A stretch of DNA of 48,963 nt from Penium margaritaceum. Taxonomy: Eukaryota > Streptophyta > Zygnematophyceae > Desmidiales > Peniaceae. The position numbers and the translations under genes were made by a program. A model generated the notes under the pieces. The model saw nothing but the letters and a program-made list of their open reading frames with translations. It made no database searches and was not told where the DNA came from. The stretch spans positions 61,556 to 110,518 of the forward strand of contig SZWC01000806.1 of assembly GCA_023375785.1 (NCBI GenBank), written 5' to 3'. Below, piece after piece: positions 1 to 10,485 of this stretch. Every line of letters begins with the position of its first letter. Within the stretch, counting starts at the first letter, position 1.

Positions 1-3
1 GAG

Positions 4-1542
4 TTGGTCCACTCGGACCTGCTTGGTCCTCTCCCGGTTGAGTCCGTATCCGAGAGGGGCCGATATGTTCTGACACTGACTGATGACTTCACCCGGATGC
101 GGTGGGTCTACAGTCTGCGTCAGAAGAGCGACGCCGCCCTCGCGGTTCGGCTCTGGCTCGTGATGGCTGAGCGTCAGTCTCGCCACACGTTACACACCTT
201 CCGATCGGATCGCGGTGGCGAGTACCTTGGTGAGATGGACGCCTTCTTCGCTGAGCACGGCATTTTTCACCAGGTCTCCGCTCCTGCCACCCCACAGCAG
301 AACGGTGTCTCTGAGCGCTGGAACCGCACCATGGAGGACGCGGTCCGCGCCATGCGGTCTGAGTGCGGTCTCCCGGAGTCCTTCGCCTTCGAGGGTTTCT
401 CCTACATGACCTGGGTCTGGAACCGCCTCCCGCATGGTCCGCTTCCGGACCATGTTACACCGTACGAGCTCTGGTTTGGCCACCGTGCTGATCTTCGCCT
501 CGCTCGCGTCTGGGGTTCCCTGGCCTCCGTGTGGTACACCGAGGACCAGCAGGGGTCCAAGGTCTCCCCTCGGGGTCGCTTGTGTGCCTTCATCGGCATC
601 TCCCCGCGGTCGAAGGCCTGGCGCTTCTGGGACCCCACTCGCCGTCGTGTCATTGAGTCTCGGGACGCGCTGTTTTTTGAGTCACTCACTTACCGTGATC
701 TGACTTCCATCACAGCCCTCTCTGCCGCCCATGTCCCTTCCTGTGAGGGTTCTCGGCGGATGGGGGAGATGTCTCCGCCGTCGACCACTGGTCGCCAGGC
801 TGATGGGTCCGCTCGAGCCCCCTCTCGGTCTCCAGCACTTGACGACCCGGCTATTATCGCCGTTGGCCCAGAGGTATTGCCTATCCCTGCTAGCACATCT
901 GCTCAGGCGTCTGACCCAGTCCAGCCCACGACTGTCCCTGCTAGCACCCGTGCTCAGGTGTCTGACCCAGTCCAGCCCACGACTGCCCCTGCTAGCACCC
1001 GTGCTCAGGTGTCTGACCCAGTCCAGCTCCCGCCTGTCCCTGCTAGCACTCCTGCCCAGGTGTCTGACCCAGTCCAGCCCACTCCCGTCCCTGCTTCGAC
1101 TGACACTCTTTCAGTGTCCGGGCCGGCCTTACCCGCTGACACCCCCAGCTCTGGGTCCCCCACACACGCGTCTCCTCGCACGGCATCCCCGGCTGCCTCG
1201 TCTCAGTCCTCACCTGCTGCGGTTGTCCCTGACCCTGTGGAGGTGCCCATCGCTACACCGAGTGCCAGCAGCCGCTTGACTGGGGGCGCATCACCCGTGG
1301 ACTTCAGGCGGCCCATGCTGCTCGTACCGCGCCCGGGACGTCGTCCGCACACTCCTCGGGCCACGCGGCGACTACGACTGCAGCTGCTCCTACGTCCTCG
1401 CCAGCGAGCAGCAGTGATCCAGACACACGTGACCGCACCATCGCCGAGCTACGTCATCTTCTGGCGCTTCGCTTACAGGGAGGTGCGAGTGTGCTGTCAT
1501 CGTCGAGTGGGTCACAGACTGCTTGTTCGTCCGCCTTCGTGA
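4..1542 (+). pseudogene. Element A integrase and linker (pol, partial)
   Basis: An open frame of 512 codons, entered in mid-protein. Residues 1-170 are a copia integrase core. The first catalytic Asp is in HSDLLGP, the second in RSDRGGEY, and the conserved PQQNGVSERWNRT segment carries the catalytic Glu. The integrase C-terminal region (FIGISPRSKAWRFWDP) follows. The rest is a low-complexity Pro/Ser/Thr linker with four 17-residue repeats. Past about codon 430 the composition changes. The next recognisable segment (1781 onward) is in another frame, so at least one frameshift lies between about 1290 and 1781. The enzyme would insert element cDNA into chromosomes. As assembled the polyprotein is broken. 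Confidence 0.9.
884..1105 (+). repeat. 51-bp tandem repeat in the pol linker
   Basis: Four in-frame copies of a 51-bp unit start at 884, 935, 986 and 1037, with a partial fifth at 1088. Each encodes 17 residues of the pattern VPASTxAQVSDPVQPT. The repeats lie in the linker between integrase and reverse transcriptase, where copia polyproteins tolerate length change. Copies differ at a few positions. Confidence 0.9.
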
Positions 1543-1780
1543 CTCGTGATGATACATGTGGGGGAGCACAGTCCGCATGTGATGAGGATGGGCCTGACTG
1601 CACAGACTGGATCCATGAGTCTCACCTTCGTGATGTCCGTCGTTCCGTCCCACTGCCGGCTCAGCGTCCCTCTGATGCCGAGTGTTCCATTGCTCGTTGT
1701 ACAGTGACGTCCACCGGTCGTGACNTTACTCTCGTGAGCCCGGTGGTCGCCTTCGACCACTGGATTCCGGAGCTCAGCGG

Positions 1781-2097
1781 GTGTCGGGTCCCGGACCCAG
1801 GCGCCCCACTCGCAGCATCGCGAGTGGTGATCCAGGCACAAAGGCCCTAGGCCAAAGTGCCCGCACTGAGCCTACAGAGGTACACCCAGCGTGCCCCATC
1901 GGGCAGGATCTGGTCACTCGCGAGTTCCATATCGCCTGTGACGCAGCAGCTGATCTCGTGACTGTCAGGCCTGACACTGTGGCGTCTGCACTTGCCACGC
2001 AGAGTTCCCCCTCTCTGGCCCCTGATCCGGGCACATTGAGGGAGGCTCTCTCATCGCAGGATTCTGATGCCTGGCGAGCTGCTTGCGAGGATGAGCT
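1781..2097 (+). pseudogene. Element A pre-reverse-transcriptase segment, first copy
   Basis: The region leading into the reverse transcriptase, in a different frame from the integrase. It contains ALGYS-type linker relics and the typical WRAACEDE segment that precedes the polymerase. It stops at the unknown base 2098, after which about 0.29 kb is repeated with only a few substitutions. I read this copy as a redundant contig end rather than a real tandem duplication. Confidence 0.7.
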
Positions 2098-2391
2098 NCC
2101 CCACTCGCAGCATCGCGAGCGGTGATCCAGGCACAAAGGCCCTAGGCCTGAGTGCCCGCACTGAGCCTACAGAGGTACACCCAGCGTGCCCCATCGGGCA
2201 CGATCTGGTCACTCGCGAGTTCCATATCGCCTGTGACGCAGCAGCTGATCTCGTGACTGTCAGGCCTGAAACTGTGGCGTCTGCACTTGCCACGCAGAAT
2301 TCCCCCTCTCTGGCCCCTGATCCGGGCACATTGAGGGAGGCTCTCTCATCGCAGGATTCTGATGCCTGGCGAGCTGCTTGGGAGGATGAGC
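1804..2391 (+). repeat. 0.29-kb duplication around unknown base 2098
   Basis: Sequence 1804-2097 recurs as 2099-2391 with only scattered single-base differences, and the junction is exactly one N. The same arrangement occurs at other gaps in the window. It is best explained by two overlapping contigs or alleles placed end to end. Confidence 0.85.
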
Positions 2392-2773
2392 TTCGCGCTA
2401 TCCGAGAGCACGGAGTCTATGAGCTGGTCGATCTTCCCCCTGGGAGGAAGGCGATTCAGGTCAAGTGGGTCTTTCGCAAGAAAGTGAAGCCTGATGGCTC
2501 ACTGGAACGCTACAAGGCCCGCTTGGTCGTCAAGGGGTTCTCTCAGATTGAGGGAGTTGACTACACTGACACCTTTGCCCCTGTCGGCCGCATGACCTCA
2601 GCTCGAGCTCTGTTCGGTGTAGTGGCTCAGCATGACTGGGAACTACACCAGATGGATGTGAACAACGCGTTCCTCCATGGCTCTCTGGATGAGGAGATCT
2701 ACGTGGCTCAGCCACCAGGCTTTGAGGACGGTGACAAGGTCTGGCGCTTGCGCAAGTCCTTGTACGGCCTCAA
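2099..2773 (+). pseudogene. Element A reverse transcriptase, N-terminal half
   Basis: Copia-type reverse transcriptase (RVT_2 family). Visible motifs in order: LPPGRKAIQVKWVFRKK, RYKARLVVKGFSQ, DTFAPVGRM, HQMDVNNAFLHG (first catalytic Asp), and WRLRKSLYGL. The sequence then hits the unknown base at 2774. The YxDD box and everything up to the RNase H domain are missing, roughly 200 codons by comparison with elements B and F. The loss coincides with an assembly gap, so the genomic copy may be longer. Confidence 0.9.
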
Positions 2774-2774
2774 N

Positions 2775-3375
2775 CCTCCTCGCTCAGTTCTCGCAGGCTC
2801 CACGTGCGAGAGCTCTTCACGCGGCTGTGCGAGTGGTACGGTACGTGGTTTCCACGCCGTATCTCGGACTCTGCTTTCGTCGGCAGTGTTCGGTGGTCCT
2901 TGACGGCTACACTGACAGCGACTGGGCTTGGAGTCCCGACGGGCGCAGTCGCACCGGCTACGTGTTCCTGCTCGGTGGTACCGCTTTGTCATGGCGAAGC
3001 GGGAAGCAGGGCTGCATCGCACGTAGCTCGTCGGAGGCAGAGTATGTGGCTTTGGGGGCAGGGGCTGCTGAGGCAGTCTGGCTGCAGCGCTTGTTTCTTG
3101 AGCTTGGGCACTCAGTACCCGCCATTGTGCTGCGTTGCGACAACCAGAGTGCTCTCGCCATTGCGGAGAACTCTGGTGTGGTTCATGCTCGCACAAAGCA
3201 CATTGCGGTTGAGCATCACTTCGTTCGTGATCTGGTGGAGCGACGCATGATCTCCATCATGTGGGTTGGCACTGACTTGCAGCGAGCTGATTTCTTGACG
3301 AAGGCACTTGCACGCGGAAAGTTCCTGGTAGCCATTCGTTCTGTTGGGCTTCGCCCCGTGCGTGACAGTGGTTGA
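2775..3375 (+). pseudogene. Element A RNase H domain and pol C-terminus
   Basis: The copia RNase H domain, which degrades the RNA strand of the RNA/DNA hybrid during reverse transcription. Visible motifs are LDGYTDSDWAW, the SWRSGKQGCIARSSSEAEYVAL stretch (given only in part) with its catalytic Glu, RCDNQSALAIAEN, and ARTKHIAVEHHFVRD. It ends at a natural TGA at 3373-3375, 94 bp before the polypurine tract. The domain itself looks complete; only its link to the polymerase is lost at the gap. Confidence 0.9.
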
Positions 3376-3469
3376 GTGTGGGATGTACGTTGCCGTCTCA
3401 TCTGTCTGTGTCACTCACTATGTGATTGTACCAGTGCTGCACGCGTATGGACATGCGTACCATCGGGTC

Positions 3470-3478
3470 ATGGGGGAG
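3470..3478 (+). other. Polypurine tract of element A
   Basis: The sequence ATGGGGGAG lies directly before the TG that opens the 3' LTR. The same tract, with TC in front, borders the 3' LTRs of elements B, C and D on the other strand. It primes plus-strand DNA synthesis. Confidence 0.85.
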
Positions 3479-4260
3479 TGTTGTGCTTTGTGCCGTCTTG
3501 TACAGTTTACTGTGACCACTCGGCCGTGTCCATACTCGTGCAGATCCCTGAGGCAGGCGGACCTGGTGACACCGGCGCGACGACAGGCGGCGGCCTACCC
3601 GTCTGGAGCTGACCGACCACTGTTCCAGAGCCCCAGATGTCACCGGGACTCCCTGCTGTGCTTTCTACGTCCTGCAGGCGCCTTTCGGCGGACTGGGCAT
3701 GAGGCCCATTTGCATGTTTTTGCATTATATACTCGCTGTCAGTCGATGGATGCATGCATGTGACCAGTCGTTGCGTGCGTCTTTTGATTCTGCACGTCTA
3801 GGTTCAGACGGCGTAGGATTCTGACATGTGTGCGCAGAGTTACGGCCAAAACAGTGGTTTTGGGCCGGTTTTAGGACAGCTCTTGGACTGCCGCGTGCGA
3901 CACCCGCCGTGCGCCGCGGCAGGTATTTATGCCCTGGACCTGTCATTTGTCATCTCTCTCTGCATTTACTAAGCTATTGAAGCTTATGAGACTTTGCGCG
4001 TCTCCCTAGCCTGATCCTTGCTGTTTCTTGCACCTGCCTGCTTGCTAGTGCGTCAGCTGACTGGACAGTGTCGCCACGTCAGCAGCAGCAAGGCTAGGAA
4101 GCTTCCTAGCAGTTTCTCAGACTAAGGGTGCAGCAGACATAAGCATCGAGCGTGGAAGCCCACACGCTGCTTCAACAACGTCGCTGCCTCAACCTGCTGC
4201 ATAGATTCTAGCTCTCACAACTTCTAATTGTTCACCATATATGCTGTGCTCGGCATAACA
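3479..4260 (+). repeat. 3' LTR of element A (right end uncertain)
   Basis: Begins TGTTGTGC right after the polypurine tract and, in my reading, ends GGCATAACA at 4260. The two ends form an imperfect short inverted repeat, TGTTGTGC against TGTTATGC. A TATA-like TTATATA at 3725-3731 could be the promoter core. The partner LTR is outside the window. Similar tail sequences recur at 4521-4579 and 4713-4746, so the LTR could be longer than 782 bp. Confidence 0.65.
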
Positions 4261-4746
4261 GAGACATATCTCGATTTATGAAGATGCATCTTGCATCTTC
4301 GCCGTCGATCCTTGAAGCCCCCAGATTTCTCGGCAGAGCTTCTTGAATCCAACCACTCACGACGCGACTCCACATGCGTCGCTCGACGATCGACTCAACG
4401 ACTTCGACTATTCTTCATTCGTAAATCGACACTTGTATGTATAAGTTCTATCATTTTGACACTTGTAATTTAAGTACACTCACTACTAGTTATAAATTCA
4501 TCAAGTTTCCCAAATTCTTAATCGTTTTCAACCTCACAACTTCTACCTGTTCACCATCTGCGCTTCGTTCGGCATAACAGACATGAGTGGCGGTGGCTGC
4601 TGTCGATGGAGCTGGCCTTGCGCTAGTATCAAGTAAGATAATTGTCACGATTACATGGAGGCCGTGTCTCTCATAAAGTTGCTGCGTCCCCTCCAGCCCT
4701 AAGTTCTCGATTACCTGTTCACCACGTATACTCCGCTTGGCGTGAC
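4203..4746 (+). repeat. Three diverged copies of an LTR-tail-like motif
   Basis: The pattern CTTCTAnnTGTTCACCAT...CGGCATAACA appears at the end of the presumed LTR (4203-4260) and again at 4521-4579. A weaker version, CCTGTTCACCACGTATAC...GGCGTGACA, lies at 4713-4746. These may be LTR ends of older insertions or an internal LTR repeat. A 9-bp perfect hairpin (GAAGATGCA/TGCATCTTC) sits between the first two, at 4280-4300. Confidence 0.6.
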
Positions 4747-4773
4747 AAAAGCGCATTGACTTGCACATTGGGG

Positions 4774-5226
4774 GTGCGCCTGGGTGTCGTTGAAATCGGT
4801 TGTTAGACGCTATCGGACAGTTCGTTGCGCATTTTGTTGAAGGACATGTGGAGTCCACGAATTGCGGGCCGCCTAGCAATCATCATCATCGCCGGTCAGA
4901 AGACTGGCGCAGCCGGTCAGATCCGGAGCGTCTCTTCCCGAACGCGGACGCATGCCGATGTTCCAACTATCCATATGCGCACGTGATTGGTGGAGACGGG
5001 GATTGTTGGGCCGATTCTAGTCATTCATCCTTGTCCTGTGTGGGGCCCGCTAGGATTGTTGGACGAGCGAAGCCTTTAGTTTATCCGGACGGATCGACGT
5101 GGAGTGCCGAGCTACGCAACCCAGGCAACTGTAAGGCTAAAACTACGCGGACAGGAAGTTGCGGTCATCGCTGAAATCGATCGTTGAGGAGCCCCAACGA
5201 CCGATTTCAACGACACCCAGGCGCAC
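4774..5226. mobile_element. MITE-like element with 31-bp inverted ends
   Basis: GTGCGCCTGGGTGTCGTTGA begins a 31-bp arm at 4774-4804. Its reverse complement occurs at 5196-5226 with one mismatch. The 453-bp span has no convincing coding frame. Just inside the right arm, 5169-5190 pairs with 5193-5214 to give a second, nested palindrome. This is the shape of a small non-autonomous DNA transposon. I could not identify a clean target-site duplication, so superfamily and exact ends are open. Confidence 0.55.
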
Positions 5227-6439
5227 ACTGGGTTTCGGCGTCAACATGTAGTCCAAAGTGTGGGCATGGCTAGATCCTTTCGCAAATGGTTGGAGTAACC
5301 ATGGGATGATTTTTGGCCATTTAGAATGGCTCTAGTGAACTGCCGTCGCTTGACGTGATCGGTAGCTGGGAATTCGGTTCTAAGCGGAATCTCGGAGGCG
5401 GCGGCCTAAATGAAGCCACGGCGACGCTGTGCCGTGGCCTTTGTGGTTTCGATCCGCTACAACTGCTCGTCGATCTCATGGCCGCAAATCGCTGGTCTCT
5501 TATTGATCTGTGCGCGTCCGCGGCCATGTAAAAGATACACTGACATCCGTTGAGATCGCCGCGGGATCGGAGCTCAGTGTCTTTTTGTGCCTCATGCCTG
5601 ACCAGGAGATCTCCTAACGGTTAACGGTTGGTCGAGTATCGACCTCCCCTGTGGCATAGAATGGGGCGATGTGTGTCCGAGTGTGCTGGCTGCTTGATTG
5701 TGCGTCAAGAAGCCCAGTCAGGCCCAGGCTGGCATGTGCGAGATCACACGATGCACTTGGATCTTTGCTGACGCACCGGTGTTGCCTGCATGCGACGACG
5801 CGTGTCCCTTCACATAGCTGTACGAATATGTTTCGAGAAACGAAACATGACCGGTGCCACGAAATATGTTTCGCGGCTGGTTCACGGCGGTGTCTCAGCA
5901 ATATTGAGGATTTAAGACCAGTTCGATGATTTTAATGCTATTTTGAAACAAGATCAAGTTAGCAGACGACTTGAATTCTGCAGAAAATTCTGCACAGATA
6001 TCTTTTCCTGTCTATATTTCCATATGAGGGGGGCAGATCCGTCCCGCACGTCAGACACACAAACGAGTTATCGGACTTCGGACATGTGCGCATGGTGCCG
6101 GTGCTCACTGTTCGATTGATGCCGGACAAGCGAGATGGGGAAGCCGAGCAAGTTTGACCGCCTCGGGCAAGTCCAGGGCGACAACCCTCTACGAGCCGCT
6201 CGTTGCCGCGATCCTGCTAGCCGCAGAAACCGGCCGTGCCCTAGCGAAGCCGCCGCCCCGAACCTACCCTGCTGCGGTGCTACCATTTATCCCCTCCAAG
6301 CACACCTAATCTATCATTCTGGCATGCCCGACGGTATGCACACCATCCCACGCGAACAAATTGCAAGCCAGCATTGAAACCCTTGTTATTCGACGACACC
6401 TTGCCGTACTACCTCCGCTCATCTTCGCTCCTCATGACA
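5227..6439. other. Non-coding region upstream of the Ser-rich gene
   Basis: No open frame here has a recognisable domain or convincing codon structure. A perfect 8-bp hairpin, ATGTTTCG/CGAAACAT, lies at 5828-5848. The last few hundred bases must hold the promoter of the gene starting at 6440 if that gene is real. An AT-rich stretch around 6010-6022 (TCTATATTTCCATATG) is the only TATA-like sequence I noticed. Confidence 0.4.
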
Positions 6440-7786
6440 ATGGCGTCCAGCGCGCAAAGGCTTTGCATCCCACCGGGAAGTGGCCTCTCTTCTCGCACTC
6501 CCTCTACCTCTTGCGACCCTTCCTCCTCGTTCCTCGGCGCAACCTACCCCGATTTCCTCGTCTCCTCCTGCGACAGCCCCGCGCCAGGATCGCAATACGG
6601 TGCAACGGCGTCGCAGCGCGTCTCGGCATCTTCGCGTGCTTCCACGCCGCGCGGGCTGCGGGAGGACGTCGAGCTGAAGGCGCTGGAGGGCAAGCTGCAG
6701 CTGCTCACAATCCAACGCCAGCTGTCGGCCGTCAAGTGCCAGCAGTTCATGGACCAGCTCGAGAGCGCCGCGACAACGCCTCGCGGCTCGGCCTCCGGTG
6801 CGCCAGATCCCTACATGTCCTCTCCATCCGAGCGTTCTAGCCTGCGCAAGTCCAGATCGCGAAGGCGCTCCCTCGACTTCGCCATCAGCTCCCACCCCTC
6901 GTCGTCGTCATCCTCTGCCTCATGCTCAGCTCCTTCCACATGCTCGTCTGCGTCATCATCCTCCACTGAATCGGGTTCGTCCATGCACAGTGCACGCGGC
7001 TCGATGCGCCAGACCCCTGCATTCCGCGACCCCGACACGAGCGAAGACGAAGGGTGTGGAGAAGAGAGCAGGGACGGGAGCAATGCATGTGGAAGCGCGT
7101 CAGCACATCGCAACTNGCTGCGGGAGGACGTCGAGCTGAAGGCGCTGGAGGGCAAGCTGCAGCTGCTCACAATCCAACGCCAGCTGTCGGCCGTCAAGTG
7201 CCAGCAGTTCATGGACCAGCTCGAGAGCGCCGCGACAACGCCTCGCGGCTCGGCCTCCGGTGCGCCAGATCCCTACATGTCCTCTCCATCCGAGCGTTCT
7301 AGCCTGCGCAAGTCCAGATCGCGAAGGCGCTCCCTCGACTTCGCCATCGGCTCCTACCCCTCCTCGTCGACGTCAACCTCTGCCTCACGCTCAGCTCCGC
7401 CCACATGCTCGTCTGCGTCATCATCCTCCACTGACTCGGGTTCGTCCATGCCCATAGCACGCGGCTCGACGCGCCAGACCCCTGCATTCCGCGACCCCGA
7501 CACGAGCGAAGAAGAAGGGTGGGGAGAAGAAAGCAGAGGCGGGGGCAATGCACTTGGAAGCGCGTCAGCACATCGCAACTCGATCTCCGGCGACTCGTTG
7601 TCCAGCTTGAACTCCAGCAACTTCCGATCCGTGTGGGCGTCGGTCTACGACTTCCGCTCCAGGAGGCGGCAGCAGCAGCAGCAGCGACCGAGCCGCCCAC
7701 GGCGTGCCTCCATGGATGTCTCTTTGCCCCGCACTTGCTCCGACAAGCGGCCCGAGTGCCCATTCCCGTCATCTCCATCGGTGTGA
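6440..7786 (+). CDS. Ser/Arg-rich protein of unknown function
   Basis: The only strong non-transposon coding candidate. I choose ATG 6440 because its context ACAATGGCG is a good plant-type start; the same frame is open back to 6374. The product begins MASSAQRLC and is Ser/Pro-rich. It has a probable amphipathic helix or short coiled coil (VELKALEGKLQLLTIQRQL), then a basic serine stretch (SSLRKSRSRRRSLDF), a long Ser-rich run with acidic DTSEDE, and a basic Gln-rich tail (RSRRRQQQQQRPSRPRR). No enzyme motif, signal peptide or membrane segment is visible. A block of about 460 bp occurs twice around unknown base 7116, so the 448 residues read here are probably about 295 in reality. The basic Ser clusters suggest a phosphorylated or nucleic-acid-associated protein, but this is inference. 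No relatives recognised. Confidence 0.55.
   Translation: MASSAQRLCIPPGSGLSSRTPSTSCDPSSSFLGATYPDFLVSSCDSPAPGSQYGATASQRVSASSRASTPRGLREDVELKALEGKLQLLTIQRQLSAVKCQQFMDQLESAATTPRGSASGAPDPYMSSPSERSSLRKSRSRRRSLDFAISSHPSSSSSSASCSAPSTCSSASSSSTESGSSMHSARGSMRQTPAFRDPDTSEDEGCGEESRDGSNACGSASAHRNXLREDVELKALEGKLQLLTIQRQLSAVKCQQFMDQLESAATTPRGSASGAPDPYMSSPSERSSLRKSRSRRRSLDFAIGSYPSSSTSTSASRSAPPTCSSASSSSTDSGSSMPIARGSTRQTPAFRDPDTSEEEGWGEESRGGGNALGSASAHRNSISGDSLSSLNSSNFRSVWASVYDFRSRRRQQQQQRPSRPRRASMDVSLPRTCSDKRPECPFPSSPSV
6655..7577 (+). repeat. 0.46-kb duplication around unknown base 7116
   Basis: 6655-7115 and 7117-7577 are two versions of the same coding block. The first roughly 230 bp are identical by eye. 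The second half differs by many substitutions and a 3-bp length change (for example SSHPSSSSSS against GSYPSSSTST). This fits two alleles or paralogous contigs laid end to end at the gap. Confidence 0.85.
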
Positions 7787-9756
7787 GCTATCTGACTACG
7801 AGGATCTGCGCCAGGTTCTGCTGGTTTTGTCGAGGCTCCACTGACAAATCCCTACATGGAGCCGACTTTGTTACTTGAAAGCGAGGGACTCCCTCGCGTG
7901 CCTTCGTCCTCGTCCGCCTGTCTTCTTTCGCGCGGGACAGACTTCCGCAACATGACCGCGATCTGACCCTGCGCGTTCGCGGCGTGGCACTGCGTGGGCG
8001 ACGGCTGACCAGACAAGATCATCGCGCGACCGACACGTGGTCTCCTGGCGGACCCCGATTGTCTCTCATCATCCTCAAGAGTTGTCTCTGCCTCATTGAG
8101 CTCTCAGACAGACTTGAGATCCCAGCCCACGCAGCTTGACTGACGCGGCACGTGGAGTGCCGGGTCACTCAGCACGCAGGATGGCAGCACCACTTGCAAT
8201 GCAATCCGTCGCACAGGTGTGCCGTGCACATGGCTGCCTAAGTGAATGCCGCACACATCAGGATGCCGGCATGGTGTGTGCGCCTATCCTGCCCCCATCA
8301 GACTCATTTTTCCCTAACAGCAGCTCGTTCCCGTTGGAGGCTTTTTCCTGGAAGGTTCCTTATCCAGTTTTAAAGGTCAGCATCAGCTTGCCAGAACCCA
8401 GGCTTGCTGCGATGTGGAGCCTCAGCGCAGACTTTCTGCCTCACACAATATTCCAGACTGGAATTTCCAGTGCATTGAACTCCTCGGGTGTTCCAGAGAA
8501 ATTAATTATCTCTTAGATGTTTGGTGGATCCCCTGTGCTCCTCGAATACAAGAGATTAGAAATTATTATTAACTGCAACCCTTGTTGAATCTTTCCACCA
8601 GCTGACAGGCCGCCTTCTGTGCTTGTCTTGCGGAGGCACCCACCCGCAGGGGTCCTCCTCAGAAGATGGTACTGTAAGCCACCATGTCTGCCGCTACATC
8701 CAGATCACTGGTGATGGAGGAAAAGGACTGAAAAGTGCGTGGTATGGAGTATGTCACATACTGTATGTGGACAGCGAAAAATGTGTCAATTAGCTGTGAA
8801 GTTTTTGGATGTAGTGTGTGAACTGGGGGTAAATAGTACTAATTGTCCTGAGCCCTCAAACAGGGGTGAAACTAACATGTATGTGTTCCTTTCATCCATA
8901 ACATCGGCAACGAAACTGCAGAAGCATGAAATCCTACAACTTGACAACACTTTCCAGACCAGGCATTTAAATCTTCTCTCGAGTAACGCCATGTACACCA
9001 TGTAGACCAAAGAATGAAACATTTAATGAGAATGAACAGTGTAAATCCTTGTGTAAATGCACCCCTTGTAGTTCTGGTCCTGAATACGCATGGCATGCCG
9101 ATCCAGCGACCGGTGATGCACATTCATTGAGAGCACCATCGGTAGACTTCATCTGTGTCCCGGCGTGTTGTTTCACACAGTCACTCAGCCCTCTTGGTGG
9201 CATGCCTGTGCTAGGCTTCACCTACTGCTCACTTCTTCTTACGAGTGAGCAGCAGGTGAGTGACCATGACTTCACTCTGGTTTCATAGATTCCGTCAAGG
9301 CAGACCTAACTTGGACCTTGATGCATTATGTGTCTAGGTCGGTTCTCTGGCTCGTGCCCTGTGCAGCTATAACACTTGTTTGGGCAGGACATCAGGCGAG
9401 TCCGCCCTCGAACTTTCAAGAGAGCAAGCGAGCCTCGCTCGAAGGCTCGCTAGCTCGCTGAGCAGGCCCAACTAGCGGGCAACTTCTACCACTACTGTCC
9501 CTTGTTACTCAAGCGCTTGTACGAGAGTTTTCCTTTTTTTTGCACAACGCAGATTTGGACCTAAGACGCTCCACGGTTCACGAAAACAGCAGGGTATGGT
9601 CCTGTTTGAAAGCTAGCAGGTTCTCAACTGTCGGTGGTCTCACACCGGTTCGTAGCAACTCCGCCACGTATCCGCATGTGTCCGCCACGTCTACAACTTC
9701 CATGTGGCGGACAGTGAGGGTATTGCTAGCTAGGTGCTCTCACACCGTACGGCCTA
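7787..9756. other. Region without recognised genes
   Basis: It follows the Ser-rich gene and probably includes its 3' untranslated sequence. A 126-codon plus-strand frame at 8136-8516 has no recognisable domain. Short palindromes occur at 9425-9449 (AGCGAGCC/GGCTCGCT) and around 9678-9713 (TGTCCGCCACGT paired with ATGTGGCGGACA). The motif GGTGnTCTCACACCG occurs at 9633 and 9733 and, inverted, at 26029-26045. Confidence 0.5.
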
Positions 9757-9761
9757 GCAAG
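9757..9761. other. Target-site duplication of element B, left copy
   Basis: GCAAG here matches GCAAG at 18224-18228, directly outside the two LTRs of element B. A 5-bp duplication is the normal signature of copia integration and fixes both ends of the element. Confidence 0.9.
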
Positions 9762-10390
9762 TGTAGTTGCTAGGAAGTTGCTAGCCTAGCTTATCCGGGT
9801 GTGAGGAAGCATGGTTACACAACAAGCACCAATGTAAGAGACACGCCATGGATGCGGCAACTTGCTTTGCAAAGTTCGAGGTCACACCAAGACAAGTGAG
9901 TGTAGGAGGGGGCGAGCGAGAGTAGGACCGGTGAGCGCTCACCCACCACGAGCGACGAGCTCGGGTGAGTGAGTGCCGCCACCCGGGGGTCGAGCCCGAC
10001 CACTCGGAATTAACCGAGGGCGGCTACTCACCGATGCACGGCCAAGACCGGCACGGTGGCCCCCTAAGGATCAGCACCCGGGAAAATGCAGCTCCCCCAT
10101 CACATGCAAAACAAGAGAATACGATGCAGGGCACGGCAATGAGAATGTACGGGCCCTAGCATCTACCGCATCACAGAAGTCATGAAGAAATCATGCAATA
10201 GTCATGTGGGTGCCAGAGGGCACCCCTGGGTCCAGCAGCAGCTTGGGGACGTCGATGGCTTCAGCCAGTATAGACGCGCCAGTCAACTCCCCAGGTGATC
10301 CCATGGTCACTTTTTAATCTGTACATGCGTGTGTGCATAATGTGAGAGGCAAGAGGGCATAGAGTTGTGAGTGGCCAACAAACTTTAACA
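9762..10390 (-). repeat. 3' LTR of element B (629 bp)
   Basis: Read on the minus strand it begins TGTTAAAG just after the polypurine tract and ends AACTACA. It matches 17265-18223 apart from the 330-bp assembly duplication in the latter. Its tail carries two nearby GTTGCTAG(G/C) motifs on the plus strand. Confidence 0.93.
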
Positions 10391-10401
10391 CTCCCCCATG
10401 A
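10391..10401 (-). other. Polypurine tract of element B
   Basis: On the minus strand it reads TCATGGGGGAG, directly before the LTR's TG. It is identical in sequence and position to the tracts of A, C and D. Confidence 0.88.
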
Positions 10402-10485
10402 CCCGCAGACAAGCACCCCAGAGCACACAGAAGGGAATCACAAGAAGTGATCACAAGAGAAGTGAGTGAGAATACATACCAACGA

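Larger units (their letters stand above)
1..4260 (+). mobile_element. Copia element A, 5' part outside window
   Basis: A Ty1/copia LTR retrotransposon on the plus strand, entering the window inside its integrase. Order seen: integrase core, Pro/Ser/Thr-rich linker, reverse transcriptase N-terminal half, RNase H, polypurine tract, 3' LTR. Gag, protease and the 5' LTR are outside the window. Unknown bases at 1725, 2098 and 2774 break it. The one at 2098 is flanked by a duplicated 0.3 kb, and the one at 2774 replaces the reverse transcriptase catalytic core. Its integrase is closest to that of element D. Because the left end is missing, no target-site duplication can be checked and the right end at 4260 is the least certain boundary. 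Confidence 0.9.

Noticed and set aside
730..1279. Leu/Pro-rich plus-strand frame overlapping element A's linker
   Set aside because: Out-of-frame shadow of the 17-residue repeat in the true frame.
8136..8516. 126-codon plus-strand frame
   Set aside because: No recognisable domain, composition like surrounding non-coding DNA, and no supporting neighbour. Kept as unassigned.
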